This document shows positions 14,035 through 22,927 of a stretch of 64,000 bases of DNA, one piece after another. Origin of the DNA: Actomonas aquatica (lineage in GTDB: Bacteria; Verrucomicrobiota; Verrucomicrobiia; Opitutales; Opitutaceae); the NCBI RefSeq assembly GCF_019679435.2, contig NZ_CP139781.1, positions 186,001 to 250,000 on the forward strand, read 5' to 3'. The notes under the pieces were generated by a model that was not told the DNA's origin, did no database searches, and saw only the letters and a list, made by a program, of their open reading frames with translations. How positions within the stretch are numbered: the first letter of the stretch is position 1; each line of letters opens with the position of its first letter. A program made the translations under genes and the position numbers.

Positions 14035-16149
14035 TTAGAAATTGATGGCGTCGAGCACCACGTTGAAGCCGAAGTCGCTCTCGCGGCGCTGTCCGGAGTA
14101 GAAGGAGAGCTCGTAGCCGACGATCCAACGGTTGGCGATGGTCTGGCGGATGCCGTAGGTCTGCTCGACAAAACGATCGCGGCGGGAGTCGTAGTGATGG
14201 CGGGTGTAGCCTTCCCAGACCTCGTTGAGGCGGTAGGCCAGACCGGCGATGAACTCTTGGATATCGCCTTCAAGGTAGTGGTTGGCGAACTGCACACTCC
14301 AGCGGTCGGCGCTGCGCAGGGTGATGGCGGTGTTGAGTTCGCGCATCGTCCAATCACCCGGGGTGGCGCGGTGATAGAGCTCGAAGTCGATGAACGGGGC
14401 CGGCGTGAGTTTCAGTTCGGTGTGAAGCGCCGAGAGCGTGCGTTCGCTGGGGGCGGTGTCGAAGCGGGAATCGATGGCGACATTGAGGCGCACCAAGTCG
14501 CGGGAACCGTAGATCTCGTCGCGAGTTTGCAGACGTTGGTCGAGCGCGAGACGCAGGGTGTGGAGGGAGCCGAGTTGGTCGATCTGACGGCGGGCGCCGA
14601 GACCGAGGGGATCGAGGTAGGTGGCAAAAACGCGGCGGTCGATCGCGGGGATGTAGGCGGTGCCTTTGTCGGCCTCGGGCACGTAGCGGTAGGAGAGCTT
14701 GGGGGTGACGAGGTGGCGGAGTCCATTGATGCCCCAACGCTCGTTTTGGTAGTCGAAGACAGCGTTGGCGGTGAACTGAGCGTCGACGCCGAATTCACCG
14801 AGGGAGCGAGTGTAGTCGGAGCGGCCGGCGAGGGCGCGGTCGTAGTGGGTGACGCGCGCACCAACGACGGGCGCGATGCTCAGCCAGGACTCCGGCGTCC
14901 ACGGGCGGGTGAGGGCGTAATAAAAGTCGAAGCGATCCGAGCGCAGCACGGGACTGCCGGTGGGTGGGTCGTCGCGGAGCAGGGCGACGGCGGCGTGCGC
15001 CTCGTGGACCCAACCAGCGGCGACGGGCGTGGGCAGGACGTCGAAGGTGACCTCCGGCAGGCGTTCGCGGACGCGGTGGTAGTCGTTGGGTTGAGCGCGG
15101 AAGAAGAGCCCCGAAACGGTGTTGGCCGTGGTGTAGGTCAGTTCGGCGAAGGAATCCGGCACCTGCACGGGGAAGAAGCCCTGCGGCAGGAAGTCGCGCA
15201 CGACCTCGGAATCGCTCCAGTAGTTGAGCTCGGCGTTGAAGGTGAGGCGTGGGGAAAACTGTTGGCGGTGCGACCACGAGATGATGCCGCGGTCGGGATC
15301 AATCGGATCGCCGAGAAGATCGGTGAGGCGGTCGCCGGTATCGTGAATGTAGCCGGTGGAAATGCGTCCAGTGGCGCCCAGACCGGTGTCGGCATCGGTG
15401 GTGTCATAGCGGGCGGAAGGGCCGGCCATGACGCCGCGTTTGGTGTAGATACCGAGTTCGGCACCGAGCTGCAGCCAGTCGGTGGAGGCGACCTTGGCAC
15501 CGACCAAGAGGTGAGGACCCAGCCGGGAGGTGTAACCGCCGTCAAAAGTGAGATCGCTGACGAACGGCACGTCGGTCGGCAGCGGGGTGCCGGGCAGCGG
15601 CAGCGGCCGGAAAAAGCCAAGGCCCACGCGACCGCCGTCGGCCTCGATGAGGTCACGCTCGGGGTAGTAGGTGAGGGCATCGGCGGTGACGGTGGGGGAC
15701 CACGGGTGAGGTTCGCCGAAGCTTACGGTGGCGTTGCGGAAGGTGAGACGATCGGGTGCGCCCTCGACGGCTTCGCCGGAGACGTAGATCGGGCTGCGGC
15801 CGAAACGCAGGTCGGTGACGGTGTAATGACGGGTGTCGCGGTCGTAAGTGATTTCCTGGGCGAGGATGCGACGGCCGGCCTGCTGCGCGACGACGCGGCC
15901 GGTGGCGGTGACCTCATTGGTCGCGCGGTTCCAACGCATCTCATCGGCGGTAAGGCGAATGTCGTCGAAGTTCGCCACGACATTGCCGCGGTAAATCACG
16001 ATGCCCTCGGCGTAGCTGGCATCGAGTTCATCGGCCCGAATGGAGGGCGGTTGCGTGGCAGCGGCCGGGGTTTGAGCGCGCAGCGGGGCGAGACCCACCG
16101 CGAGGGAGATGAGCACTGAAAAGAGAGGAAGAAGGCGCAGGCGTGGCAT
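14035..16149 (-). CDS. lptD: LPS-assembly outer membrane protein LptD
   Basis: 704 aa. A signal peptide (LLPLFSVLISLAVGLAPLRA) is followed by an OstA/LptA-like beta-jellyroll domain (IRADELDASYAEGIVIYRGN ... DDIRLTADEMRWN ... GRVVAQQAGRRILAQEITYD). A long beta-barrel rich in alternating aromatic strands ends in Phe (VVLDAINF). LptD forms the outer-membrane LPS translocon with LptE, encoded separately here at 21282-21824. ATG 16149 was chosen over a TTG two codons earlier. The 157-bp gap to the divergent glgB holds both promoters. Confidence 0.9.
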   Translation of the reverse strand: MPRLRLLPLFSVLISLAVGLAPLRAQTPAAATQPPSIRADELDASYAEGIVIYRGNVVANFDDIRLTADEMRWNRATNEVTATGRVVAQQAGRRILAQEITYDRDTRHYTVTDLRFGRSPIYVSGEAVEGAPDRLTFRNATVSFGEPHPWSPTVTADALTYYPERDLIEADGGRVGLGFFRPLPLPGTPLPTDVPFVSDLTFDGGYTSRLGPHLLVGAKVASTDWLQLGAELGIYTKRGVMAGPSARYDTTDADTGLGATGRISTGYIHDTGDRLTDLLGDPIDPDRGIISWSHRQQFSPRLTFNAELNYWSDSEVVRDFLPQGFFPVQVPDSFAELTYTTANTVSGLFFRAQPNDYHRVRERLPEVTFDVLPTPVAAGWVHEAHAAVALLRDDPPTGSPVLRSDRFDFYYALTRPWTPESWLSIAPVVGARVTHYDRALAGRSDYTRSLGEFGVDAQFTANAVFDYQNERWGINGLRHLVTPKLSYRYVPEADKGTAYIPAIDRRVFATYLDPLGLGARRQIDQLGSLHTLRLALDQRLQTRDEIYGSRDLVRLNVAIDSRFDTAPSERTLSALHTELKLTPAPFIDFELYHRATPGDWTMRELNTAITLRSADRWSVQFANHYLEGDIQEFIAGLAYRLNEVWEGYTRHHYDSRRDRFVEQTYGIRQTIANRWIVGYELSFYSGQRRESDFGFNVVLDAINF

Positions 16150-16305
16150 CAACAAGCGGGGAGCAAAGGAAGGCCGTCGCCCGGAAGCAAGCCGGGGGAC
16201 CGGGCCAATCGGGGGTGGTCGCGGGGCGATGGGGCGAATTGCGGCATCGCGACTCGACGACCTCCGGTGGAGTTTACAGAGTGCCTCTCAAGCATCTGAC
16301 CCACC

Positions 16306-18516
16306 GTGACTTTGACCCCTGCGCAAATCGATACCCTCCTCACTGCCAAAGAAGCCCAACCGCACTCCGTGCTGGGGCTCCATCTCGGAAAGAAGGGTAA
16401 AAGCGCCGGCCTGGTGGGCCGCGCGTTCGTCAAGGACGCGGTGAGCTGCGAGCTGATCGATCTCGAGGCAGACAAAGCCATCCCGATGGAGCAGATCGAT
16501 GAGGCGGGGTTGTTCGACGTATTCATCCCGCGGAGACGCAAGGTGTTTCGCTACCAGTTGCGGGTGCAATACCCCTCGGGCGAGATGCGGCAGTTTTTTG
16601 ACCCCTACAGCTTCCTGCCGACGCTGGGTGAACAGGACCTGTATCTGTTCAACGAAGGCACCGAGCATTGCATCTACACGAAACTCGGCGCGCATCTGCG
16701 GGAGATGGACGGCGTGGCGGGCGTGTCGTTTGCAGTGTGGGCCCCGAGTGCCAAGCGCGTCTCGGTGGTGGGTAACTTCAACCAATGGGACGGCAGGTAT
16801 TTTCCGATGCGCCCGTTGGGTGCCTCGGGCGTGTGGGAGTTGTTCATTCCCGGTCTCGGCGAGGGCGAACTCTACAAGTTCGAGTTGCTCGATCAGGGCG
16901 GCAACATCCACCTCAAGACCGATCCCTACGGCACCTACTTTGAGGCGCCTCCCGGCAACGCCTCGATCGTGCACAATACCCGCAAACACGAGTGGGGCGA
17001 TGGCGAGTGGATCGCGCAGCGGGAAGCGCAGGCCAAGCAGATCGACCGGCCGATCTCGATTTACGAGGTGCACCTCGGCTCGTGGAAACGGCAGGTGGAG
17101 GATGGCGGTCGTCCCTTCAACTACCGCGAACTGGCGCCGATGCTGGCCGACTACGCCATCGACATGGGTTTCACTCATATCGAAGTGATGCCGCTGGCGG
17201 AGCACCCGTTTGAGGGCTCATGGGGCTATCAGGTGACCGGTTTCTACGCGCCGACCCATCGGTTTGGCTCGCCGGACGATTTTGCCTTCTTTGTCGATCA
17301 TCTGCATCAGCGCGGACTCGGCATCATCCTCGACTGGGTGCCGGCGCATTTCCCGCGCGACAGCTTTGCGCTGGCGGAGTTTGACGGCACGCACCTCTAC
17401 GAGCACGCCGATCCGCGTCAGGGCGCGCACATGGACTGGGGCACGTTGATCTTTAATTTCGGCCGCCATGAAGTGCGTGGTTTCCTCATCGCCAATGCGT
17501 TGGCGTGGTTGGACCGCTACCACATCGACGGCCTGCGGGTCGACGCGGTGGCCTCGATGCTTTACCTCGACTATTCGCGCAACGAAGGGGAGTGGATCCC
17601 CAACAAGTTCGGCGGGCGCGAGAATCTCGAAGCGATCGACTTCCTGCGCGAAACCAATCGCCTGGTGCACGACTACTATCCGGGCGTGTTGATGATAGCC
17701 GAGGAGTCGACCGCCTTTGCCGGCATCAGCAAGCCGGTGGACGAAGGCGGCATCGGGTTCGATTTCAAGTGGAACATGGGATGGATGCACGACACCCTGC
17801 GCTACTTCGAGAAGGATCCCATCCACCGCAAGTGGCACCAGAACGACCTCACGTTTGGCGCGCTCTACCAGTGGTCGGAAAACTTCATCACGGTGTTTTC
17901 CCACGACGAAGTGGTGCACGGGAAGAACTCCATGCTCTACAAAATGGGCGCGTGGCACATCCCGGAAAAGGCGGCCAACTTACGCGCGCTTTACGCCCAC
18001 ATGTGGGCATGGCCGGGCAAAAAGTGTCTCTTCATGGGCTGCGAGTTCGGCCAATCGCACGAATGGAAATATGCCGGTTCGCTCGATTGGCACCTGTGCC
18101 AATACCTCGACCACGAAGGCATTCGCCTGCTGGTGCGCGACCTCAACAAACTTTACCGCGACGAGCCCGCGCTCAGTTCGCGCGACCTCGATCCCACGGC
18201 GTTCCGCTGGATCGCGGCGCATGATACCGAGGCGAGCATCATCTCCTACGTGCGCAGTGACGCCGAGGAGCAGACGCTCATCTTCACCGTGGGCCATTTC
18301 ACGCCCACGGCCCGCGAAGGCTATCGCATCGGCGTGCCGCGCCGTGGTCGCTGGGTGGAGGTGATCAACACCAACAGCGAGTATTACGGCGGAACTGGCG
18401 TCGGCAACGGCGGCGAAGTGCATACGGAAGATGTAGAAGCCGACGGCTGCGCGCAGAGCCTTGTGCTCACCATTCCGCCGCTAAGCACCACGATCTTCAA
18501 GTGGACGGCGGAGTAA
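16306..18516 (+). CDS. glgB: 1,4-alpha-glucan branching enzyme
   Basis: 736 aa, close to the 728 of E. coli. N-terminal carbohydrate-binding (CBM48) domains (GVSFAVWAPSAKRVSVVGNF ... DGRYFPMRPLG) precede a GH13 catalytic barrel. The catalytic Asp413 lies in GLRVDAVASMLYLD, the acid/base Glu466 in MIAEEST, and the third carboxylate in FSHDEVVHGK. A C-terminal all-beta domain follows. It makes alpha-1,6 branches in glycogen. The start is a GTG at 16306 with no clear ribosome-binding site. No other glycogen gene is adjacent. Confidence 0.95.
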   Translation: MTLTPAQIDTLLTAKEAQPHSVLGLHLGKKGKSAGLVGRAFVKDAVSCELIDLEADKAIPMEQIDEAGLFDVFIPRRRKVFRYQLRVQYPSGEMRQFFDPYSFLPTLGEQDLYLFNEGTEHCIYTKLGAHLREMDGVAGVSFAVWAPSAKRVSVVGNFNQWDGRYFPMRPLGASGVWELFIPGLGEGELYKFELLDQGGNIHLKTDPYGTYFEAPPGNASIVHNTRKHEWGDGEWIAQREAQAKQIDRPISIYEVHLGSWKRQVEDGGRPFNYRELAPMLADYAIDMGFTHIEVMPLAEHPFEGSWGYQVTGFYAPTHRFGSPDDFAFFVDHLHQRGLGIILDWVPAHFPRDSFALAEFDGTHLYEHADPRQGAHMDWGTLIFNFGRHEVRGFLIANALAWLDRYHIDGLRVDAVASMLYLDYSRNEGEWIPNKFGGRENLEAIDFLRETNRLVHDYYPGVLMIAEESTAFAGISKPVDEGGIGFDFKWNMGWMHDTLRYFEKDPIHRKWHQNDLTFGALYQWSENFITVFSHDEVVHGKNSMLYKMGAWHIPEKAANLRALYAHMWAWPGKKCLFMGCEFGQSHEWKYAGSLDWHLCQYLDHEGIRLLVRDLNKLYRDEPALSSRDLDPTAFRWIAAHDTEASIISYVRSDAEEQTLIFTVGHFTPTAREGYRIGVPRRGRWVEVINTNSEYYGGTGVGNGGEVHTEDVEADGCAQSLVLTIPPLSTTIFKWTAE

Positions 18517-18876
18517 GCCGGCGATCCCAGACACGCCGGCGGCTTCGTGGCGCTGCGAACGTAGACCGTGAGGCAACGAGACGCGGGCGACACGCCCGCG
18601 GCTACATTCCCGTCCCAGTGTAGCAGCGGCCGTGTCGGCCGCTCCGCTGGCTGCCATCCATCGTAGCGCGAGCAAGCTCGCGGCCTACATTGTGCATGCG
18701 TGGCCCAGTGGCGAGGGGCGGGGTAGGCCTTTCCCGGATACACGCGCGGGAAGCGGCTCACCCGTTCGGGGTATGGAGCGTGAACGCGAATGCAGATAAG
18801 GTGGATGTCAGTCCGTTGACCGGTGTGCCGCGGCTGAACCTTACCACCGATCCTCCACCTTCTGCTTCGTTCCGTC
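18517..18876. other. Intergenic region of 360 bp with palindromic repeats
   Basis: No gene is visible. The first half is a cluster of dispersed palindromes (18583-18682). The second half (18690-18876) should hold the promoter of the PEP-CTERM gene, but I see no strong -35/-10 pair. Confidence 0.7.
18583..18682. repeat. Cluster of three dispersed palindromes
   Basis: GCGGGCG ACA CGCCCGC (18583-18599) followed by GGCTACA; AGCGGCC GTGTC GGCCGCT (18625-18643) preceded by TGTAGC; CGCGAGC AA GCTCGCG (18667-18682) flanked by CGTAG and CCTACA. Flanks are conserved while stem sequences vary. Confidence 0.85.
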
Positions 18877-19707
18877 ATGCGTGTCTCTCCTCGTTTTGTA
18901 TTTACCCTCGCGCTCTGTGCCGGGCTTGGTGCCACCGCCCACAGCCAAGTCCTCGTCCGCGCCACCAGTTCCATCAACCTGGCCGGAAGTCTCCAGGTTC
19001 TGGATACGGATCATACCTCGTCCAGCTCGCCGGCGGCTTCGGCGAGCAGTGAACGGAGTGACTATTTTTATCTGCTGCCAGAAAGCTGGGGCACGGTGAA
19101 CTCACTGCAGGTCGTGTATACCGCCTTCAGCCTGACCTTGGCCGGCGATGCGCGTGGCTCCGACATCACCGGCACGTCGCCGAGCAACCAGTTTGGGGCG
19201 CAGACCACGCTCGATGTGAATGTGGAGGCCACCGACAATTCGATTCTCTTCAACCCGGGGTTTGCCTCGTTGGGCGCGGGCGACACCAATTTTCACACGG
19301 CATCGTTTGGTGAAACGATCGACCCCGTATTGTCATCGGGGATACAGAACGTGAACCCGGCGTTGTTGACCACGCGCTATTATCTCACGGATGCGCTCGC
19401 TCCCAGTTATGGAAATATCTTTGCCTACACGGAGTTCGATGCCGTAACCGGCATCATCGACACCGCGTTGGCGCAGAACCCGTCGGTGCAAGCCAACGCC
19501 AGTTTCATCGGCACGGTGTATTTGGTTTACGAATTCGAGGCGTCCAGCGCGTTTCTGGACGCCTACGGTGACATTGGAACAATCGAGCTGAATCCGTCGA
19601 TGTCGGCCGTGCCCGAGCCCGGCACCTATGCGGCGATGGCCGGCGCAGCCGCGCTGGGTTTCGGCATCTGGCGCCGACGTCGGACGAAGACCCTGTGTAA
19701 GGGTTAG
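18877..19707 (+). CDS. PEP-CTERM sorting domain-containing protein
   Basis: 276 aa exported protein. A signal peptide (residues about 1-23, FVFTLALCAGLGATAHSQ) leads to a Ser/Thr-rich beta-type passenger without a known domain. The C-terminus is a PEP-CTERM anchor: VPEPGTYAAMAGAAALGFG, then the basic tail WRRRRTK. Such proteins are recognised by exosortase, cleaved and moved to the surface or extracellular matrix; exosortase genes are not in the window. The function of the passenger is unknown. The ATG at 18877 gives a standard signal peptide. Confidence 0.88.
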   Translation: MRVSPRFVFTLALCAGLGATAHSQVLVRATSSINLAGSLQVLDTDHTSSSSPAASASSERSDYFYLLPESWGTVNSLQVVYTAFSLTLAGDARGSDITGTSPSNQFGAQTTLDVNVEATDNSILFNPGFASLGAGDTNFHTASFGETIDPVLSSGIQNVNPALLTTRYYLTDALAPSYGNIFAYTEFDAVTGIIDTALAQNPSVQANASFIGTVYLVYEFEASSAFLDAYGDIGTIELNPSMSAVPEPGTYAAMAGAAALGFGIWRRRRTKTLCKG

Positions 19708-20159
19708 GGAGACGGGAGCGACTCTTGGGCAGCAGCTTTCTCCGCCCGACGAAGCCGGACCTCTTCGGCAATCTCTTCAAGCCGCAATAACTCGTCGGCC
19801 GACGGATCAAAGTCGGTAGCCTCTTGCGTTTGCTGAGGTATTCCCGCTGTCGACAGCATCTCAATCATAGGCACTCCCTCATACCAAGAGGCTGTCGGTT
19901 CGTAGTGTTGAATTACGGAAGCGGCTAGTTCGATGTCGGACCAAGGAGCGTCCCAGACGTCCAAAATCAGCCACATCCCTGATTCTTTGTGCACGATCTC
20001 CAACGAGGTTTTATCGTTCGCTTTTGCCGCTATCAGGCCGAGTTCCTGATTCTCTACGATCGTAATCTCGGTGAAGGACCAGAATCTCATGGCTTTCAAC
20101 CCGAGCAGGATGATCTCGCGTTTCGTCCACGCGGGTCCGTTGAAGAGACGTTCTTTCAA
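19704..20159 (-). CDS. C-terminal part of a frameshifted hypothetical gene
   Basis: The open frame beginning at TTG 20159 encodes 151 aa (MKERLFNGPAWTKREIILLG...) with a helical, Glu-rich C-terminus (DELLRLEEIAEEVRLRRAEK). The same frame stays open without a stop well upstream of 20159 and there encodes a plausible continuation (residues such as DDPILNWHDLGVRAARAQ). It has no ATG or GTG start there. I infer that this is the rear part of one gene whose front part is at 20207-20584 in another frame. The last 4 bases overlap the 3' end of the PEP-CTERM gene. Function not recognised. Confidence 0.5.
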   Translation of the reverse strand: MKERLFNGPAWTKREIILLGLKAMRFWSFTEITIVENQELGLIAAKANDKTSLEIVHKESGMWLILDVWDAPWSDIELAASVIQHYEPTASWYEGVPMIEMLSTAGIPQQTQEATDFDPSADELLRLEEIAEEVRLRRAEKAAAQESLPSP

Positions 20160-20206
20160 TCCAAATGGTTGTGCCCGGGCCGCGCGAACCCCGAGGTCGT
20201 GCCAGT

Positions 20207-20584
20207 TCAGAATCGGGTCATCGGGCGCGTTATAGAGGAGATTTCCGCCAGCATCTCTACGAATTGGGGGGCTCGGGTGGATTGGGGCGCTCCAAACAAA
20301 ATTCGATATCCGCTGGCCGGCTCGCTCAGCACGAACGGCCCATCGCCGGCATGGGAGAGCTCACGAGGAAAATCCGACGGGACCGCTATAGAGGCATATC
20401 CGAGGTCCAGAATTCGCGTCTCGTAGGACGGCAATTCAGTCTCTTCCGAAATTGCCAGTGACGTGACATCGATTTCCGAGATGGCCGAGCGGATCCGATG
20501 GTCCCACCAAACCAAGGCTCCGGCAATTAACGCGAGTAGGAGCGCACCGGCGGCAAAGTCTTTCGCGCTGCGCTGTCGCTTCAT
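20207..20584 (-). CDS. N-terminal part of a frameshifted hypothetical membrane-anchored protein
   Basis: 125 aa. Residues 11-27 form one membrane anchor (AAGALLLALIAGALVWW). The rest is a soluble domain (LDLGYASIAVPSDFPRELSH, then PFVLSEPASGYRILFGAPQS) that stops early at 20207. Codons in the minus-one frame just beyond read on naturally into the open frame ending at 19704. A run of six G on the plus strand at 20266-20271 is one possible slip site. The combined product would be about 290 aa. It lies 3 bp after the rpe stop. Whether it is a pseudogene, a sequencing error or a programmed shift cannot be told here. Confidence 0.5.
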   Translation of the reverse strand: MKRQRSAKDFAAGALLLALIAGALVWWDHRIRSAISEIDVTSLAISEETELPSYETRILDLGYASIAVPSDFPRELSHAGDGPFVLSEPASGYRILFGAPQSTRAPQFVEMLAEISSITRPMTRF

Positions 20585-20587
20585 ATA

Positions 20588-21259
20588 TTACCAGCTCGCC
20601 ACGGTGGCGGCGAAGGCGGCGCGGTCCGCGGCTTTGAAGAAGGCGGTGCCGGCGACGAAGGTGTCGGCGCCCGCGGCGTGGCAGAGGGGGCCGGTTTTGA
20701 GGTCGACGCCGCCGTCGACTTGGAGGCGGAAGTTGAGTCCGCGTTCGCGGCGCCAGGTGTCGAGCTGCTCCAGCTTCGGCATCATGGCGGTGCGGAAGCT
20801 CTGGCCGCCGAAGCCGGGTTGCACCGTCATGACCAGCACGAGGTCAACTTGGTCCAGGAGGTGTTCGACTGCGCTGGCCGGGGTGTCGGGGTTGAGCACG
20901 ATGCCGTTTTTGCAGCCGAGTTCGCGGATTTGGCGCAGGGTGGCGGCGTGGTCGTAGTCGGGCTCGATGTGGATGGTGATCTGGTCGGATCCGGCCTGGG
21001 CGAAGGCTTCGACGTAGCGGTGGGGCTCGTCGAGCATGAGGTGCGTGTCGAAGAAGGTGTCTTTGAGTGCGGGGCGGCGGCGGAGGGCGGCGACGACTTC
21101 GGGACCAAAGGTCAGGTTGGGCACGAAGTGGGCATCCATGATGTCGACGTGCAGCCAATGGAGGCCGTGGGCGGGCACGACTTCGGCGCTTTCGCCGAGG
21201 GCGGCGTGGTCGCCGGCAAGAAGAGAGGGGGCGAGGAGAGGAGCGTGCAGTGGCTTCAC
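20588..21259 (-). CDS. rpe: Ribulose-phosphate 3-epimerase
   Basis: 223 aa TIM-barrel enzyme interconverting ribulose-5-P and xylulose-5-P. Seen motifs: LLAPSLLAGD at the start, HVDIMDAHFVPNLTFGP (metal His/Asp), THLMLDEPHRYV, VMTVQPGFGGQSF (phosphate and flap loop) and VDGGVDLKT (metal Asp). The GTG at 21259, with a GGAGC just upstream, gives the family-standard N-terminus; upstream in-frame starts would overlap lptE. It is the last intact gene of the envelope cluster. Confidence 0.93.
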   Translation of the reverse strand: MKPLHAPLLAPSLLAGDHAALGESAEVVPAHGLHWLHVDIMDAHFVPNLTFGPEVVAALRRRPALKDTFFDTHLMLDEPHRYVEAFAQAGSDQITIHIEPDYDHAATLRQIRELGCKNGIVLNPDTPASAVEHLLDQVDLVLVMTVQPGFGGQSFRTAMMPKLEQLDTWRRERGLNFRLQVDGGVDLKTGPLCHAAGADTFVAGTAFFKAADRAAFAATVASW

Positions 21260-21281
21260 TGCTCCGAGTCGAAACGCTCGT

Positions 21282-21824
21282 TTACCAGACGTCGAGCACG
21301 GCGTGCGCGACCCAGTCGGCGAGTTGATCGGCGAGGTGGGGCAGGGCCTGATATTCGGCCGGATTTTGACCGTCATCGACGAAGATCTGGCGGGTCACGC
21401 GCACGGTGCGGTTCTTGAAAATGGGTTCGCCGGTGCGCTGGTTGACGAGGGTGCACTGGGCGCCGAGGGCGAGATCGAATTTGCGCGCGAGGGCGGTGTC
21501 GTTGGGCTGCACGGCGGTGAGGGTGCGTCCGTAGTCAAAGAGGTTGACGGAGAGCACGGCGTCGGCGGAGGCCGCATCGGGGGCGAGCGTGACACGGCCG
21601 TCGCGGAGCAGGGCGGTGCGGAGCTCGCGGGTGACGAGGGCGACGGCCTGCGGCAAGGCGGCTTCGTTGCTGACCGGCTCGACGTAGAGGGTCGAGAACG
21701 CGAGCGGCTCGGTGGCGCCGGTGCCGAGCGAGTAGTGGGCGCAGCCGGAGAGGCCGAGCAGGCTCAGGCAGGCAAGCAGCAGGAGGCTCGCGGCGGAGGG
21801 GAGCCGGTCACGAAGGCGAGCCAT
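21282..21824 (-). CDS. lptE: LPS-assembly lipoprotein LptE
   Basis: 180 aa. The signal peptide ends in the lipobox LSGC (Cys near residue 28). HYSLGTGATEPLAFSTLYVE and the following VTRELRTALLRDGRVTLA match the LptE/RlpB fold, and so does a C-terminal helix. It should be an outer-membrane lipoprotein plugging the LptD barrel (lptD at 14035-16149). It lies 26 bp after bamD, which suggests co-transcription. Related lipoproteins of the DUF799/DUF4136 kind are an alternative, but length and context favour LptE. Confidence 0.82.
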   Translation of the reverse strand: MARLRDRLPSAASLLLLACLSLLGLSGCAHYSLGTGATEPLAFSTLYVEPVSNEAALPQAVALVTRELRTALLRDGRVTLAPDAASADAVLSVNLFDYGRTLTAVQPNDTALARKFDLALGAQCTLVNQRTGEPIFKNRTVRVTRQIFVDDGQNPAEYQALPHLADQLADWVAHAVLDVW

Positions 21825-21850
21825 GGGAGCGGTGCGGGAGTCTCGGGCGA

Positions 21851-22903
21851 TCAGAAGATGCCGAGGAACTTCTTACGCTTGGTCGGTTTGGTGGCGGGCT
21901 GCTCGCCTTGGGCGAGGGCCTCACGCTCGGCTTCGATCGAGTCGATGATGTCGAGCTGCGAGCGAGCGCGATCGGCGACCTCGGAACCCGGGAAGGCGGT
22001 GATGGCTTCGTTGTAGAAGACGCGGGCGCCTTTGTAGTTCTTGCGGTATTTGAAGTAGTAGTCGGCGAGGATCATTTTGCTCTCGGCGAACACGGACTTC
22101 ATCTCGTCGAGACCTTCCTGGGCTTCGGCCAGGCCGTCATCTTCGGGGAAGAGGATCATGAAGTCCTCAAAATAGGTGATGGCTTCGCGGGTGGACTCCT
22201 GGTCGTAGGCGGGACCGTCGACGAGCGAGGAGTGGGTTTTGGCGAGCTCGAGGTAGGCGTCGGGGGCAAGGAGGCTCTGGCTGTAGTTGTTGATGAGCCG
22301 GTCCAACGCATCGATGGCGTAAGGGGTGTTGTTGAGGCGGCGGTGCAGCTTGGCGTTGTTCATCAACGCGAGCGGCGCGTAGTCGCTGTAGGGGGCGTTG
22401 GCGACGACCCACTCGAAATAGGTGATGGCGCGTTCGCGGCTGCGGAAGCTCGGCAGCCAGCCCCAGTTGTAGTTGCGCTCGCCTTCCATGAGGCGGGTGG
22501 CGATTTGGAACTGTTCCCCGAGGACTTCATTGAAGCGGTCGCTGTTGGGGTAGCGCGTCATGATCTGCTGGAAGGTCTCGAAGGCCTTGTAGAGCTGGCG
22601 ACGCTGCAGGTAGATCTTGGCGGTGCGGTAAGAAGCCTCGGACGAGTAGATCGAGTTCGGGTAGTTCTTGGTGACGCGACGGTAGGCGCGCAGGGCGGTG
22701 CGGGTGTTACCGGCTTCCTCGGCCGTGCGGGCGCGGTTCATGGTCTCCAAGGCGTTGCGGGCATCGGCACCGACGAGGCCGGAGAGAGCACCGCCCTCGA
22801 TGCGCCAGCCTTCGCCGGGAGTCCACACCAACTCGGCGCGGGTGCCGGCGGCGGACAGAACAAGGACAAGGGCGAGGGAGAAAAAGGCGCTGAGACGACG
22901 CAT
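21851..22903 (-). CDS. bamD: Outer membrane protein assembly factor BamD
   Basis: 350 aa. A signal peptide (RLSAFFSLALVLVLSAAGTRA) precedes about five TPR-like repeats: NTRTALRAYRRVTKNYPNS, QLYKAFETFQQIMTRYPNSD, STREAITYFEDFMILFPEDD and NYKGARVFYNEAITAFPGSE. This is the BamD architecture, but I see no lipobox Cys after the signal peptide, so it may be periplasmic and not lipidated. An insertion near residues 135-170 (NYNWGWLPSFRSRERAITYF) is longer than in E. coli. The start could also be the ATG at 22918. It is located between fabH and lptE. Confidence 0.82.
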   Translation of the reverse strand: MRRLSAFFSLALVLVLSAAGTRAELVWTPGEGWRIEGGALSGLVGADARNALETMNRARTAEEAGNTRTALRAYRRVTKNYPNSIYSSEASYRTAKIYLQRRQLYKAFETFQQIMTRYPNSDRFNEVLGEQFQIATRLMEGERNYNWGWLPSFRSRERAITYFEWVVANAPYSDYAPLALMNNAKLHRRLNNTPYAIDALDRLINNYSQSLLAPDAYLELAKTHSSLVDGPAYDQESTREAITYFEDFMILFPEDDGLAEAQEGLDEMKSVFAESKMILADYYFKYRKNYKGARVFYNEAITAFPGSEVADRARSQLDIIDSIEAEREALAQGEQPATKPTKRKKFLGIF

Positions 22904-22927
22904 TGAAAGTGGGAGCATGAGAAAGAG

